Shown here one piece after another: positions 27,107-36,073 of a stretch of 64,000 bases of DNA. Made by a program: the position numbers and the translations under genes. This DNA comes from Halogranum rubrum. GTDB lineage: Archaea > Halobacteriota > Halobacteria > Halobacteriales > Haloferacaceae. The notes beneath the pieces were generated by a model. The model did no database searches. It was not told the origin of the DNA and saw nothing but the letters and a program-made list of their open reading frames with translations. The stretch lies in NCBI RefSeq assembly GCF_900114455.1, contig NZ_FOTC01000001.1:831058-895057 (forward strand), read 5' to 3'. Each line of letters opens with the position of its first letter. Position 1 is the first letter of the stretch.

Positions 27107-27514
27107 ATGTTCCGCGGACGTTTCAGTCTCGAAGACCTCGCCCAGCAGGTCGTCGGCGGCTTTCTGCTCGCTGGGCCGTTCGTCGTCACCGAAGAGGTGT
27201 GGAATCTCGCGAAGTCGATGAACTGGCTCCAAGCCGGGGTCACGGTCTGTCTCGTCCTCGCAATCGGCTACGGGACGCTGTACCGCGCGGACGAGGACCG
27301 AGACGCCGATGAAGAGGGCCACGTCGCGGGCATCCCCGCACGGTTCGTCTCGCTCGTCGCCGTCTCGTATCTCTCCGTCGTCGTCCTCGCGTTCGCCTTC
27401 TCCGCATCGACGGTGTTCACCGATAGTTCGCCCACGACGACGACGTTCAAGGCGGTCAGCATCGGGTCGGTGTTCAGCGTCGTCGGCGCGGCGACGGCCG
27501 ACAGCGTGTTCTGA
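27107..27514 (+). CDS. DUF2391 family membrane protein
   Basis: A 135-residue integral membrane protein with four helices. The start MFRGRFSLEDLAQQVVGGFL and FVVTEEVWNLAKSMNW are the family signature; an acidic loop (EDRDADEEG) sits after helix 2. I chose the ATG at 27107; an upstream in-frame ATG at 27044 adds 21 residues without family support. Function unknown. Confidence 0.82.
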   Translation: MFRGRFSLEDLAQQVVGGFLLAGPFVVTEEVWNLAKSMNWLQAGVTVCLVLAIGYGTLYRADEDRDADEEGHVAGIPARFVSLVAVSYLSVVVLAFAFSASTVFTDSSPTTTTFKAVSIGSVFSVVGAATADSVF

Positions 27515-27595
27515 CTCCTCGTCGCCGTCGCTGGCGAGTGTAAAAAAACGAAAGACGAGAGGCGAGAGTCGAAACGCGAGACTCGCGAGATGTGG

Positions 27596-28498
27596 TCAGT
27601 CGTCGGAAGTGGTCGTCGCCTGGTCGGCTTTGAGACCATCGACTTCGATACCGCCGGTGAGTTGCGTGTGCGGGTACGGCATGTCGATTGCCTCGGCGTC
27701 ACAGCGTTCCTTGACGGCCTGAACGAGTTCCGAACGCGTCTTGACGAAGTCTGCGCGGTTCGGGTTCGCAATCCAGAATCGCGTCTGCAGGCCGACGTAG
27801 GAGTCGGCGAGTTCGGACACCCGGATGGACGTCCCTGGGTCGTCGAGGATGTCGGGGTGTTTGGCCGCTTCGTCGAGGATGACCTCCTTCGCGTGGTCGA
27901 TGTCGTCGTCGTAGCCGATACCGAAGACGAACTTCTGGCGGAGTTTGTCGAAGGCGACCGGGTTCTTCAGCGCGTTGTTGGCGAGGTCACCGTTGGGGAC
28001 GGTGATGAGTTCGTTGTCGAACGTCTTGAGTCGCGTCACCCGCAGGTCGATGTCTTGGACGCGACCGGTGATGTCGCCGACCTCGATCCAATCGCCCACC
28101 TCGAACGGGCGGTCCTTCAGGATGAAGATGCCGGCGACGAAGTTACCGAGGAGGTCCTGTGCGGCGAACCCGACGGCGAGGGCGACGGCCCCGCCGAAGA
28201 CGCCGAGTGCAGCGATGAAGCCGCCGAATCCGGCGAGCGTCAGCGCGATGGTCAGCGCCAGCACCCAGACGACGACGCTCATGAGACTGTCGGCCAGACT
28301 CTGCACGCTCGGGTCGTGTCCCCGCGTGGCGAGGACGCGCTTTACGACCGGCGTGAGGACGACTTTCCCGACGAGGAACACGGCGATGAACCCGACGAGG
28401 AACGTGACCGCCGGGATGACGAACTCCTGAACGAGTACTCCCTGTTCGGGGATGACTTGGAGTGGAACGACACTCTCCGGTGTGAGAGACGACGACAT
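27596..28498 (-). CDS. mscS: Small-conductance mechanosensitive channel, MscS type
   Basis: A 300-residue channel that opens under membrane tension to release solutes during osmotic down-shock, a plausible need for a halophile. Three N-terminal helices are followed by the pore helix region GFGGFIAALGVFGGAVALAV and GFAAQDLLGNFVAGIFI. The beta domain is GDWIEVGDITGRVQDIDLRV, and a C-terminal alpha/beta domain follows. Start at 28498 (MSSSLTPESVVPLQ); an upstream ATG at 28549 adds 17 polar residues. Convergent with the DUF2391 gene. Confidence 0.93.
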   Translation of the reverse strand: MSSSLTPESVVPLQVIPEQGVLVQEFVIPAVTFLVGFIAVFLVGKVVLTPVVKRVLATRGHDPSVQSLADSLMSVVVWVLALTIALTLAGFGGFIAALGVFGGAVALAVGFAAQDLLGNFVAGIFILKDRPFEVGDWIEVGDITGRVQDIDLRVTRLKTFDNELITVPNGDLANNALKNPVAFDKLRQKFVFGIGYDDDIDHAKEVILDEAAKHPDILDDPGTSIRVSELADSYVGLQTRFWIANPNRADFVKTRSELVQAVKERCDAEAIDMPYPHTQLTGGIEVDGLKADQATTTSDD

Positions 28499-28604
28499 GG
28501 CTGTCCCCTTCTTAGGACACCCGTCGCTTGAATGCACCGGCCTGAACACGGGGGCGGCGGCGACCTACACCTCCGGTTTCGGAAGAAGTTGCCGGGTTCC
28601 CCGG

Positions 28605-29720
28605 CTACCAGCCGTCGACCAGCGAACGGTAGCGGCGGCCCGCCTCGTCGTCCGCCGTGAGTGCCGCTCGGATGCGGTCCGACGACCACACCCAGTCGTC
28701 GTCGCTCGCGTCGGGCGAGTCGGGGAGGAATCGGTCGTACACAGGGAGACGTTCACCGAGCGGAACGCCCGCCTCGTCGGCGATGTCGTGTAGTTCTTGT
28801 AGGGCAGGCCACTCGTAGTCGGGGTTGATGTAGTCGTCCGTCACCGGCGAGACACCGCCTAAGTCGTCGATACCGCAGTCGAGTAGGTCTCGCGCGGGCG
28901 CGAGGTTCGGCGGCACCTGCACCGAAATCTCCTCGGGGAGACAGACACGGGCCATGGCGACGACACGGCGCATCGTCTCCAAGGAGGGGCTCTCGTAGTC
29001 CGAGCGTTCGTTCGGGACGACGTTCTGGACGATGACTTCTTGAATGTGGCCGTACCGTTCGTGGAGTTCGCGGATGGCGAGGAGGCTCTCGGCGCGGTCA
29101 CGCCAGTCCTCGCCGATGCCGACGAGGATACCGGTGGTGAACGGTACGCTTGCGCGACCCGCCGCGCGGATGGTGTTCAGTCGCTGGCCGGGCGTCTTTC
29201 GGCGGTTCCCGGAGTGGGCGGCCACGTCCGCCGTCGTCTCCAGCATCACGCCCATGCTCGCGTTCACCTCGCGGAGACGCTCGAACTCGGATTCTTCGAG
29301 GTCGCCGGGGTTGCTGTGCGGGAGGATTCCCACCTCCAGCGCCATCTCACAGACTTCGCACAGGTAGTCGACGATGGAGTCGTGGCCCCACTCGTCGAGT
29401 TGGTCGTGAATCTCGGTGTAGCGCGCGTCGGGCTTGTCGCCGAAGGTGAACAACGCCTCCGTACAGCCAGCGTCCGCACCCAACTGTAGCTGCTGGCGAA
29501 CCTGCTCGGGCGACATGAGCGACGCCTGTCCGGGGACGTCGTAGTAGGTGCAGTACGTACACGTGTAGCGGCAGGCCGTCGTCAGCGGCAGGAAGATGTT
29601 CCGCGAGAAGGTGAGTGCGGGGGCCGCCTCGACGTCGTCCGGCGTAACCGACAGCAGCGGCTCGACGTCGGATTCGGAGAACTGGATGTCGATGTCGTAC
29701 TCGTCTGCCGCCGGGAACAT
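28605..29720 (-). CDS. cofG: F420 precursor FO synthase subunit 1
   Basis: A 371-residue radical-SAM partner of CofH. The cluster motif is ACRYTCTYCTYYD (CxxxCxxC, near residue 50). Family marks include TEALFTFGDKPDARY, LPHSNPGDLEESEF, MGVMLETTADVA and NLAPARDLLDCGIDDLGG. I chose the ATG at 29720, which begins MFPAADEYDIDIQF; the frame stays open upstream but crosses the divergent promoter of the next gene. Single gene on the minus strand. Confidence 0.95.
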   Translation of the reverse strand: MFPAADEYDIDIQFSESDVEPLLSVTPDDVEAAPALTFSRNIFLPLTTACRYTCTYCTYYDVPGQASLMSPEQVRQQLQLGADAGCTEALFTFGDKPDARYTEIHDQLDEWGHDSIVDYLCEVCEMALEVGILPHSNPGDLEESEFERLREVNASMGVMLETTADVAAHSGNRRKTPGQRLNTIRAAGRASVPFTTGILVGIGEDWRDRAESLLAIRELHERYGHIQEVIVQNVVPNERSDYESPSLETMRRVVAMARVCLPEEISVQVPPNLAPARDLLDCGIDDLGGVSPVTDDYINPDYEWPALQELHDIADEAGVPLGERLPVYDRFLPDSPDASDDDWVWSSDRIRAALTADDEAGRRYRSLVDGW

Positions 29721-29853
29721 ACCACTGCTCCTCACTGGAGTGGCAAAAGCACTCCCGTCGAGCGACTGTCGGGTGGCAACTGGTTCGTCGACGACTTCAG
29801 CGACCGGGCCCGCGGTACGGTTATCACGGGTGCAACCGAAGCCACATCGAACG

Positions 29854-30174
29854 ATGATCAAACTCGTCATCACGCTCGAACGGAAAGCGGGCAGTAGCTT
29901 CGAGGAGTTCAAAGAGTACTACCTCGACGAACACGTTCCCATCGCCGAAGACATCACGAACCTCCAGAAGTACACCGTCGCGTTCGCGTTGAGCCCCGAC
30001 AAGAGCGAGTACGACGCCGTCGCCGAACTCTACTTCGACGACGTCGCCGCGATGCGAGAGGGGATGGACTCGGAGGCGGCCGGAGCAGCACTCGAAGACA
30101 TCCCGAACTTCGCCGACCCGGACGCCGGGTTCACCATGGCCACCGAAGAGTTGGTGCAGGTCGACGAGACGTAA
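29854..30174 (+). CDS. EthD domain protein
   Basis: A 106-residue ferredoxin-fold (dimeric alpha/beta barrel) protein of the EthD type. Marks: KLVITLERKAGSSFEEFKEY, YLDEHVPIAEDI, and YDAVAELYFDDVAAMREGMD. EthD-like proteins occur in redox and ring-cleaving pathways and often form dimers binding small hydrophobic ligands. It is divergent from cofG (133 bp), so a shared promoter region is possible, but a role in F420 biology is only a guess. Confidence 0.85.
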   Translation: MIKLVITLERKAGSSFEEFKEYYLDEHVPIAEDITNLQKYTVAFALSPDKSEYDAVAELYFDDVAAMREGMDSEAAGAALEDIPNFADPDAGFTMATEELVQVDET

Positions 30175-30381
30175 CCAGATTCTTCGTCCCCTCGACACAG
30201 TGCGCACACCTCCATCAGCGCCGTCGCTCCGCAGGCATCGGCCAACAGCTATTTGTACAAATTCTGCATTTCCAGACTGTCTTGCAGCAACTTCGGAGGA
30301 ATTTGGGTCTCAGTTCGGAAAACGCATTTTGATAGTCACGGACTCGATTGAATCGTGTCCCACGGGGCACGGTCGACACCA

Positions 30382-31164
30382 ATGCCTGAGAACGACAACA
30401 CCGACACGACCGGCAAGACAGCCGACGAGACCGTCCGAACCATCACCGAGACCGCACGCGACCACCTCTCGTCGCGTCGAACGTTCCTCGCGGGAACCGC
30501 CGCAGTCGGCGGCGCATCGCTCGTGGGGTCGACGGGAACCGTCCTCGCTGACCACGAAGGAGAGTCCGGAGAGTCCGGAGAGTCCGAGGGGTCCGGCGAC
30601 GGCGACGGGTCGAGCGGCGGGATGGAAGAGAAAGAGGGTCCCTCGGACCTCGACATCCTGAACTACGCGCTGACGCTCGAACACCTCGAAGCAGAGTTCT
30701 ACGCGCAGGGGCTGGAAGACTTCAGTGACGAGGAACTGATGAACGCCGACATCCTCTGTGACCGCTTCTGTATGGAGGCTCGCGAGAAGCTTCCCGACTA
30801 CGTCCGAACGGTCGGCGAACACGAGGCCACACACGTCGAACAGCTGACCGCAGTCGTCGAGCAGTTGGGAGGAACGCCCGTCGAAGCAGCCGAGTACGAC
30901 TTCGGCTACGAGGACGCCAGCGGCTTCTACGAGACGGCGTCGGCGCTGGAGAACACCGGCGTCGCCGCCTACGCCGGTGCCGCACCAGCAATCGACAATA
31001 AGGAGATTCTCAGTGCCGCGCTCTCGATCCACAGCGTCGAAGCACGCCACGCCGGAACGGTGAACCTCTACAGCGGAGCGTCGCCGTTCCCGGACGCCTT
31101 CGACCAGCCGAAGGGGATGGAAGAGGTCGTCGAAATCGCGAGCCAGTTCATCGTCTCCGAGTGA
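30382..31164 (+). CDS. Tat-exported ferritin-like domain protein
   Basis: A 260-residue protein. Tat signal about 30-60 (SSRRTFLAGTAAVGGASLVG), then an acidic/serine repeat linker (GESGESGESEGSGDG), then a ferritin-like four-helix domain starting DLDILNYALTLEHLEAEFYA. The E..H pairs (ALTLEHLEAEFYA; GEHEATHVEQL; HSVEARHAG) are candidate iron or manganese ligands. Relatives are the desiccation-related Ferritin_2 proteins. ATG at 30382 chosen; a GTG at 30355 adds 9 residues. Likely a cell-surface metal-binding or oxidative-stress protein. Confidence 0.88.
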   Translation: MPENDNTDTTGKTADETVRTITETARDHLSSRRTFLAGTAAVGGASLVGSTGTVLADHEGESGESGESEGSGDGDGSSGGMEEKEGPSDLDILNYALTLEHLEAEFYAQGLEDFSDEELMNADILCDRFCMEAREKLPDYVRTVGEHEATHVEQLTAVVEQLGGTPVEAAEYDFGYEDASGFYETASALENTGVAAYAGAAPAIDNKEILSAALSIHSVEARHAGTVNLYSGASPFPDAFDQPKGMEEVVEIASQFIVSE

Positions 31165-31348
31165 GCGAACGACTCCGGGCAAGGGGGACAACCGGTCGTC
31201 TGGGAGGGCGGCCATCGCTCGACGACGAACAGCCGAATCGACGCCATACAACTGTGGTTGCGAGCCACTACCTTCATCGGTCGACCCGTCCAGCACTTTT
31301 TCGAGCTGTCGAACACTCCGTAGACAGCGACCGCTGTCGGTTTTCGGC

Positions 31349-31395
31349 ACTCAGTTCTCGACTCTCAGCTCTTAACTCTCAGCTCTCGGCTCTCA
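31349..31395. repeat. Short pyrimidine-rich direct repeats between convergent genes
   Basis: actctcagctct occurs at 31361-31372 and 31375-31386, with degenerate copies on both sides (actcagttctcg, cggctctcac). The array lies between the convergent ferritin-like and cofC genes, in a 250-base gap with no other gene. It may be part of the 3' ends of these messages, since pyrimidine tracts serve in archaeal termination. Confidence 0.45.
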
Positions 31396-31414
31396 CATCT
31401 GGACGCCACGAGCG

Positions 31415-32053
31415 TCAGTCGCGCCGGACGCCGACACGACCGCCGGTCGAGTCGAGGTCGAAGCCAGCGTCGACGAGCCACTGCGTCGTGTCGCCGTCGC
31501 TGTGGAGCAGTACTTCGACGAGGTCTGTGGGTTCGTCGACGTCCGTGGCGAGTCGAAACGAGTCGACCGTCTCGACGGACGCACCGACGTCGCGAGCGAC
31601 GTGGAGATGGTCACGGTACGAGACGCCGTGGTAGTCCACGCGGAAGTCGGCGTGACGCACGACGAGTGCGTTCGTTCCGCCGCCGCGGCCAGGCGCGATG
31701 ACGATTTCCGAATCGACGGCTGTCAACCGCTGCAGCGATTCGCGTGTCGCGAGCGGGAGGTCACTCATCACGACGGCGACTGGGACGTCGGTTTCGCTGA
31801 GAACGCTGTTGACTGCAAGAGAGAGTGGCCTGTCGTCGACGACGACCGGTGTGTCACGGAGAATCTCGTTGCCGGTTGAGTCACTTTCGAACGGGGCCGT
31901 CGCCAGCACGACGGGGTCGTGGCCCGCGTCGTGGACGACGGCGAGGACGTCGTCGAGCATCGCTCGGGCGAACGTTCGGCGCTCGTCGGGAGAGAGAACG
32001 GACGAGAGCCGTGTCTTCGGCTGCTCGGCGGCGAAGGGGACGACGACGCGCAT
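31415..32053 (-). CDS. cofC: 2-phospho-L-lactate guanylyltransferase
   Basis: A 212-residue nucleotidyltransferase that activates 2-phospho-L-lactate (or PEP) with GTP to build the F420 side chain. Motifs: MRVVVPFAAEQPKTRLSSVL, with the nucleotide loop lysine; VAVVMSDLPLAT with the metal-binding Asp; and VIAPGRGGGTNALVVRHADF. Third F420 gene in this 7-kb stretch. The start lies 44 bp downstream of the stop of the next gene, so it may be the tail of the cetZ1 unit. Confidence 0.94.
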   Translation of the reverse strand: MRVVVPFAAEQPKTRLSSVLSPDERRTFARAMLDDVLAVVHDAGHDPVVLATAPFESDSTGNEILRDTPVVVDDRPLSLAVNSVLSETDVPVAVVMSDLPLATRESLQRLTAVDSEIVIAPGRGGGTNALVVRHADFRVDYHGVSYRDHLHVARDVGASVETVDSFRLATDVDEPTDLVEVLLHSDGDTTQWLVDAGFDLDSTGGRVGVRRD

Positions 32054-32097
32054 ACTGGCGCTACGAAGAGTAGAAGATAAGGAGTTGGTATCTCGAC

Positions 32098-32892
32098 TCA
32101 GCCGAGTTTGTCGTAGGAGTCCTGCTGAGAGCGGTACCAGAGGACACCGCCGACGAGGACACCGACGACGAGCAGACCGCCCACCGCGTAGAGGGCGAGC
32201 TGCATCGTCTCGTCGGACTGTTTAGCCGAGTCGGCCTGCGACTGTGCCTCGTTTCCGAGTTCGGTCGCGAGTTCGAAGTCCTCAGGACCGTTCGCGTTGT
32301 TGTACGCGCTGACGGCGTTGTCGAAGGTCTTCTCCGCCTGCTGGCTGTTCGCGCTGTCGACGGCCGTAGCGGCCGAGTCGAGCGTCTCACGGGCCGACGC
32401 ACTCTCTTCCGTGTAGTGGTGCGCCCGCCACGTCTCCAGTTCTGTACTCGACCCACCGTCACGGGCCTGCGTCAGTGACATCAGCAGGAACTGTTGGGCG
32501 GGGTCGTAGCTGTAGTTGTCCACTTTGGGGACCGTCCCCGTGACCTTCACCTTCACCTCGTTCACGTCGTCTTCGGCGGCGACGTCGACGGACATGTTCG
32601 TGCCGTCTGCGGACTGTTGGTCGAGTTTCGACCCGGTCTGGTCGTAGCTCGTCACGGTCCACGTGACGTCGGTGAGGTTCGTCTCACCTTGGAGCGTCCA
32701 CGACTCCAACTGCGGGTTCTTGTACAGTTCGTCCAGCGTCACCGTCGCGCTCACCTGACTGCCGACTTCGGCCTCCTCGGGAACGTCCGAATCCGCGACC
32801 GAGACGGCGGCCGCTGGGGCCGCCACCGCGGTGAGGAGGACGAGGCAGGCGACAAGGAGTTTAGAAGAGTGATTCAAGTTCGTCCTCGTCAT
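32098..32892 (-). CDS. Exported one-TM surface protein, unknown, downstream of cetZ1
   Basis: A 264-residue protein with a Sec signal (LLVACLVLLTAVAAPAAAVS), an ectodomain with a beta-rich first half (TVTLDELYKNPQLESWTLQG...) and an Ala/Ser-rich helical second half. A C-terminal helix follows (LALYAVGGLLVVGVLVGGVL) with a short basic/polar tail, so the bulk is outside. Its start overlaps the last 32 bases of cetZ1, implying coupled translation. A gene at this place is conserved in my memory of Haloferax order (cofC, this gene, cetZ1). Function unknown; the linkage makes cell-shape or envelope involvement plausible. Confidence 0.82.
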   Translation of the reverse strand: MTRTNLNHSSKLLVACLVLLTAVAAPAAAVSVADSDVPEEAEVGSQVSATVTLDELYKNPQLESWTLQGETNLTDVTWTVTSYDQTGSKLDQQSADGTNMSVDVAAEDDVNEVKVKVTGTVPKVDNYSYDPAQQFLLMSLTQARDGGSSTELETWRAHHYTEESASARETLDSAATAVDSANSQQAEKTFDNAVSAYNNANGPEDFELATELGNEAQSQADSAKQSDETMQLALYAVGGLLVVGVLVGGVLWYRSQQDSYDKLG

Positions 32893-34042
32893 CGTGGATG
32901 AGATTGTCGAGATTCGTCTCGCTCTCTTCGTTGATTTCGTCGATGTTCTCCTGGGCCTCGATGGCTACCTGCTGGAGCTCTTTGATGCGGGGGACGTTCG
33001 TCACGCCCGACAGGAGGATGACACCTGCGACGAACCCACTCCCGGTGACGGGGTAGTCGCCACCACGGACTTCCATGCTCCCGGTCTGCTCCTCGAGCCA
33101 CTTCCGCCCGCGCTCTATCCCTTTTCGATTGAGGTAGGCCGGCGGACCGGCCATGACGAGCAACGCACGCTCTGCACCCTCGATTTCGCACGGGAGGGTG
33201 AGACGACCCAGTGCCGCCTTCCGGACGAGACTCGTGATGCGGTTCGTCGTCCGCGCCGTGTCGAGTCCGTCGTCTTCCTTCTTACTCCCAGTCAACCGCG
33301 AGAGGAGTCCACCGGAGTTCTGCACCTCCTCGACCTCTTCGCGGGCGTAGCCGACGGTAGAGACACCGCCGCCGGCGAGCGTGTTGATGATCTCACTGGA
33401 GTCGACGACGCTCTCTGCGACTTCCCCGCCGGTGACCTCACCGGCCCCGAAGAGGATACCGAAGCGCTTGACAATCTCTTCGTTGATCTCGTCGTAGCCG
33501 CCTTGGACCGACTCGCCGGTCTTTCGCCACGAGTCGTTGTCGAACACGAGGAGGTTGTCCACCTCGCGGACGAACGTCTGGAACGACCGCGCCGCGTTCA
33601 GGGTGTAGATACCACCCTCGTCGCTACCTGGCAGGACGCCGAGACCGTAGACGGGTTCGGTGTAGATGCGTTTCAGGTGTTTCGCGAGAACGGGTGCGCC
33701 GCCGGAGCCAGTGCCGCCACCGAGTCCGGAGACGACGAGGAACGCGTCGACTTCGTGGACGGGGACGGAGTCGATTGCGCCCTGTACCTCGTCGACGTCT
33801 TCCTCGGCGACTTCGGCACCGAGTTCGTTGTCGGCACCGACGCCGTGGCCTTTGACTCGCGACTGTCCGATGAGAACTCGCTTCTCCTCGGGGATGTGCG
33901 AAAGTCCCATCAGGTCGGCTTTCGCCGTGTTGACCGCGACGGCGGCCTTCACGATACCCGAGTTGTGCCGCTTGTCGTACTCGACGAACTTGTCGACGAT
34001 CTTCCCACCGGCTTGGCCGAATCCGATCATCGCCAGCTTCAT
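32861..34042 (-). CDS. cetZ1: Tubulin-like cell-shape protein CetZ1
   Basis: A 393-residue FtsZ/tubulin-superfamily GTPase of the archaeal CetZ group. Motifs: MKLAMIGFGQAGGKIVDKF (T1), GVGADNELGAE (T2/T3), the nucleotide signature SGLGGGTGSGGAPVLAKHL, and FDNDSWRKTGESVQGGYDEI. The M-loop region lacks tubulin features, and the conserved CetZ1 C-terminal end DDEDELESLF is present. CetZ1 controls rod development and motility in Haloferax. A Gly-rich variable loop (NSGGLLSRLTGSKKEDD) sits mid-protein. First gene of a unit with the one-TM protein and probably cofC. Confidence 0.96.
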   Translation of the reverse strand: MKLAMIGFGQAGGKIVDKFVEYDKRHNSGIVKAAVAVNTAKADLMGLSHIPEEKRVLIGQSRVKGHGVGADNELGAEVAEEDVDEVQGAIDSVPVHEVDAFLVVSGLGGGTGSGGAPVLAKHLKRIYTEPVYGLGVLPGSDEGGIYTLNAARSFQTFVREVDNLLVFDNDSWRKTGESVQGGYDEINEEIVKRFGILFGAGEVTGGEVAESVVDSSEIINTLAGGGVSTVGYAREEVEEVQNSGGLLSRLTGSKKEDDGLDTARTTNRITSLVRKAALGRLTLPCEIEGAERALLVMAGPPAYLNRKGIERGRKWLEEQTGSMEVRGGDYPVTGSGFVAGVILLSGVTNVPRIKELQQVAIEAQENIDEINEESETNLDNLIHDDEDELESLF

Positions 34043-34329
34043 TGTTGTATTCCCCTCGTCATTGGGTGAACCCCAAGTGGATGGGGAAGATAAATTTTGT
34101 GATGGGAGAAAGTCTTGATGTCCTGAATATTGGGTTCAAAATCAATAGACGGCGATGAGTTTAGGAGCCTGCAAAACTGGTCGAAATGTGAGACCCGTCA
34201 CACGCGTTATTTCTCGTTTCTTGTGGGTTAGCGTCGGCGCTAACCAGGCAGTTACTAGGGGTACGGTGTGAGTTGGCAAAATCGCAAGACTGAGGCGCAA
34301 TTAGCTAGTTAAAACGGCAAACTTGTTTA
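34043..34329. promoter_or_regulatory. AT-rich upstream region of cetZ1 with two inverted repeats
   Basis: No gene in these 287 bases, which are notably AT-rich. For cetZ1 (leftward), a TATA-like element reads gataaatttt on the + strand near 34088-34097. An inverted repeat, ttggg (34062-34066) with cccaa (34072-34076), lies at the expected transcription start. Farther up, a perfect 8-bp stem, ggttagcg (34226-34233) with cgctaacc (34238-34245) and a 4-nt loop, could be an operator for cetZ1. It lies well upstream of cetZ1, and the neighbouring gene ends at 34330. Confidence 0.5.
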
Positions 34330-35211
34330 TTAGTTTAGATAGGCCGAGAGCGTTTTGAGGTCGGCTTCCGCGCGGTCGAACGCGCCGACGTCGTTGTCGC
34401 TCGTCGTGTTGTCGAACTTCAGCGACCGGTACTGGTCTGAACCCATCGGGAACCCCGGTAGCATCCCCCCGATAGAGAGGCCGACGCCGGCGAGACCCAT
34501 CGGGACAGGAACGACCGTCACGGACCGTCCGTCGGCACCGTGTGCGAGTTTCGCCACTTCGGCGAGTGTGAGTCTCTCGGGACCACCCACCTCGTAGGTC
34601 TTGCCGACGTGCGCGTCGTCGTCGAGTGCATCTGCCAGCATCGGGACGAGGTCACCGACCCAGATGGGTTGGAAGCGCGTCTTCCCGCCGCCCGGTAACG
34701 GCGTGACGTATGGCGGTGCGAGTTTCTTCGTGAAGGAGACGAACTCCCCACCCTCGCCGAAGACGACGGAGGGGCGGAAGATGGTCCACTTCAACTCCGA
34801 CGCCTGCACGACGTTCTCGGCTTGCCCCTTCGCACGGATGTACGCCGTCGGTCCGTCGGGGTCGGCGCCGAGCGCACTCATCTGAATAAACCGCTTCACG
34901 TCGTGTGCTTCGGCGGCTTTGACCGCGTTCTCGGTCCCGCCGAGGTGGATTTCGAGATGCTTCTGGTCGCCACCTTTCGGTTTGAAGAGCGGCGACAACG
35001 CGACGAGGAAGATGACGGCGTGCTGCCCTTCGAACGCGCCTTCGATGCTGTCGTAGTCGGTCACGTCGCCGGAGACGGTCTTCACACTGTCCGGGAGTTC
35101 GTCGTCCTCCGGATTGCGCGCGAGAACCGTCACGTCGTGGCCCCGGTCGACGAGTTCACGGCTCAGGTTCGTCCCGATGAAACCACTGCCACCGATGACC
35201 AGAACTTTCAT
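34330..35211 (-). CDS. NAD(P)-binding epimerase-like protein (NDUFA9 type)
   Basis: A 293-residue atypical short-chain dehydrogenase with the nucleotide loop VIGGSGFIGTNLSRELVDRG. The middle lacks a full YxxxK catalytic pair, as in NDUFA9/NmrA-like members. Segments IFRPSVVFGEGGEFVSFTKK, PIWVGDLVPMLADAL and YEVGGPERLTLAEVAKLAH are typical of that branch. Probably a cytosolic NAD(P)-dependent regulator or reductase. ATG at 35211 chosen over one at 35316. Confidence 0.88.
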   Translation of the reverse strand: MKVLVIGGSGFIGTNLSRELVDRGHDVTVLARNPEDDELPDSVKTVSGDVTDYDSIEGAFEGQHAVIFLVALSPLFKPKGGDQKHLEIHLGGTENAVKAAEAHDVKRFIQMSALGADPDGPTAYIRAKGQAENVVQASELKWTIFRPSVVFGEGGEFVSFTKKLAPPYVTPLPGGGKTRFQPIWVGDLVPMLADALDDDAHVGKTYEVGGPERLTLAEVAKLAHGADGRSVTVVPVPMGLAGVGLSIGGMLPGFPMGSDQYRSLKFDNTTSDNDVGAFDRAEADLKTLSAYLN

Positions 35212-35348
35212 ACTAAAGATATCTCGGGGAACGGACGTAAAGCTACCGCGGTGATGCGGCGGAGTCTGCCGGTTTCGGTCGGTATAGGGGTCGTGTCCGG
35301 TGACGGGGGCTATCAAGGTTTAAGCCGTCGCCCCCGGGTGTTCACCGT

Positions 35349-35951
35349 ATGCTTGTCACGCTCGAAGGACTCGACGGCAGCGGTAAATCGACTGTCTGGG
35401 AGGCGCTTCACGACACCTACCCCGACGCCGTCTTCACCCACGAACCGACGGAGTCGTGGTACGGTGACGCCGTCAACCGGGCTATCGAAGACGACGACGC
35501 CGACCCGCTGGCGACACTCTTTCTCTTCACCGCCGACCACGCCGACCATCTCTCCAGCGTGGTTCGACCGGCCCTCGACGACGGCGAACTCGTCATCTCC
35601 GATAGGTACTCCGACTCGCGGTTCGCGTATCAGGCGGCGAGTCTCACCGACTCCGACCTTAGACGCCCGCTGGAGTACATCCGAGGGATTCACACTGCCT
35701 TCTCTCGCTCCCCCGATGCGACCATCTACCTCGATATCGACCCCGAGACGGCCGCGGCCCGGAGCGGTGCGACCAACAAGTTCGAACAGGCTGGCTATCT
35801 CGCACAGGTCCGTTCGAACTACGAGCGACTCATCGAGGCCGAACCCGAACGGTTCGTCCGCATCGACGCCACCCAGTCACCCGAAGAAGTCATCGACGCC
35901 GTGGAACTGGCGCTCGAACGGCTACTCGACAGCGACACGTCGGGCGAGTAA
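35349..35951 (+). CDS. tmk: Thymidylate kinase
   Basis: A 200-residue P-loop kinase that phosphorylates dTMP to dTDP for DNA synthesis. P-loop: [16 protein letters not shown]; the DR[YHF] motif is [12 protein letters not shown]; the dTMP site is in the [12 protein letters not shown] segment; the LID follows [17 protein letters not shown]-like caaggtttaag about 25 nt upstream implies a leaderless message. It borders the replication origin described next, a functionally fitting place but possibly coincidence. Confidence 0.94.
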   Translation: MLVTLEGLDGSGKSTVWEALHDTYPDAVFTHEPTESWYGDAVNRAIEDDDADPLATLFLFTADHADHLSSVVRPALDDGELVISDRYSDSRFAYQAASLTDSDLRRPLEYIRGIHTAFSRSPDATIYLDIDPETAAARSGATNKFEQAGYLAQVRSNYERLIEAEPERFVRIDATQSPEEVIDAVELALERLLDSDTSGE

Positions 35952-36073
35952 CGAGTCCTCGGTCGATTCGGCGCTCCTGTATCCCACGATGAGCAGTCGC
36001 GTGGAATCGGGGAACGCAACGGTCGATGGACGAGGGACAACGAGTAACGAACGAACTGTGCGAGTGTACGAGT

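Noticed and set aside
30382-31164. Iron-storage ferritin
   Set aside because: The protein is Tat-exported and lacks the ferritin cage length; the desiccation-related ferritin-like group fits better.
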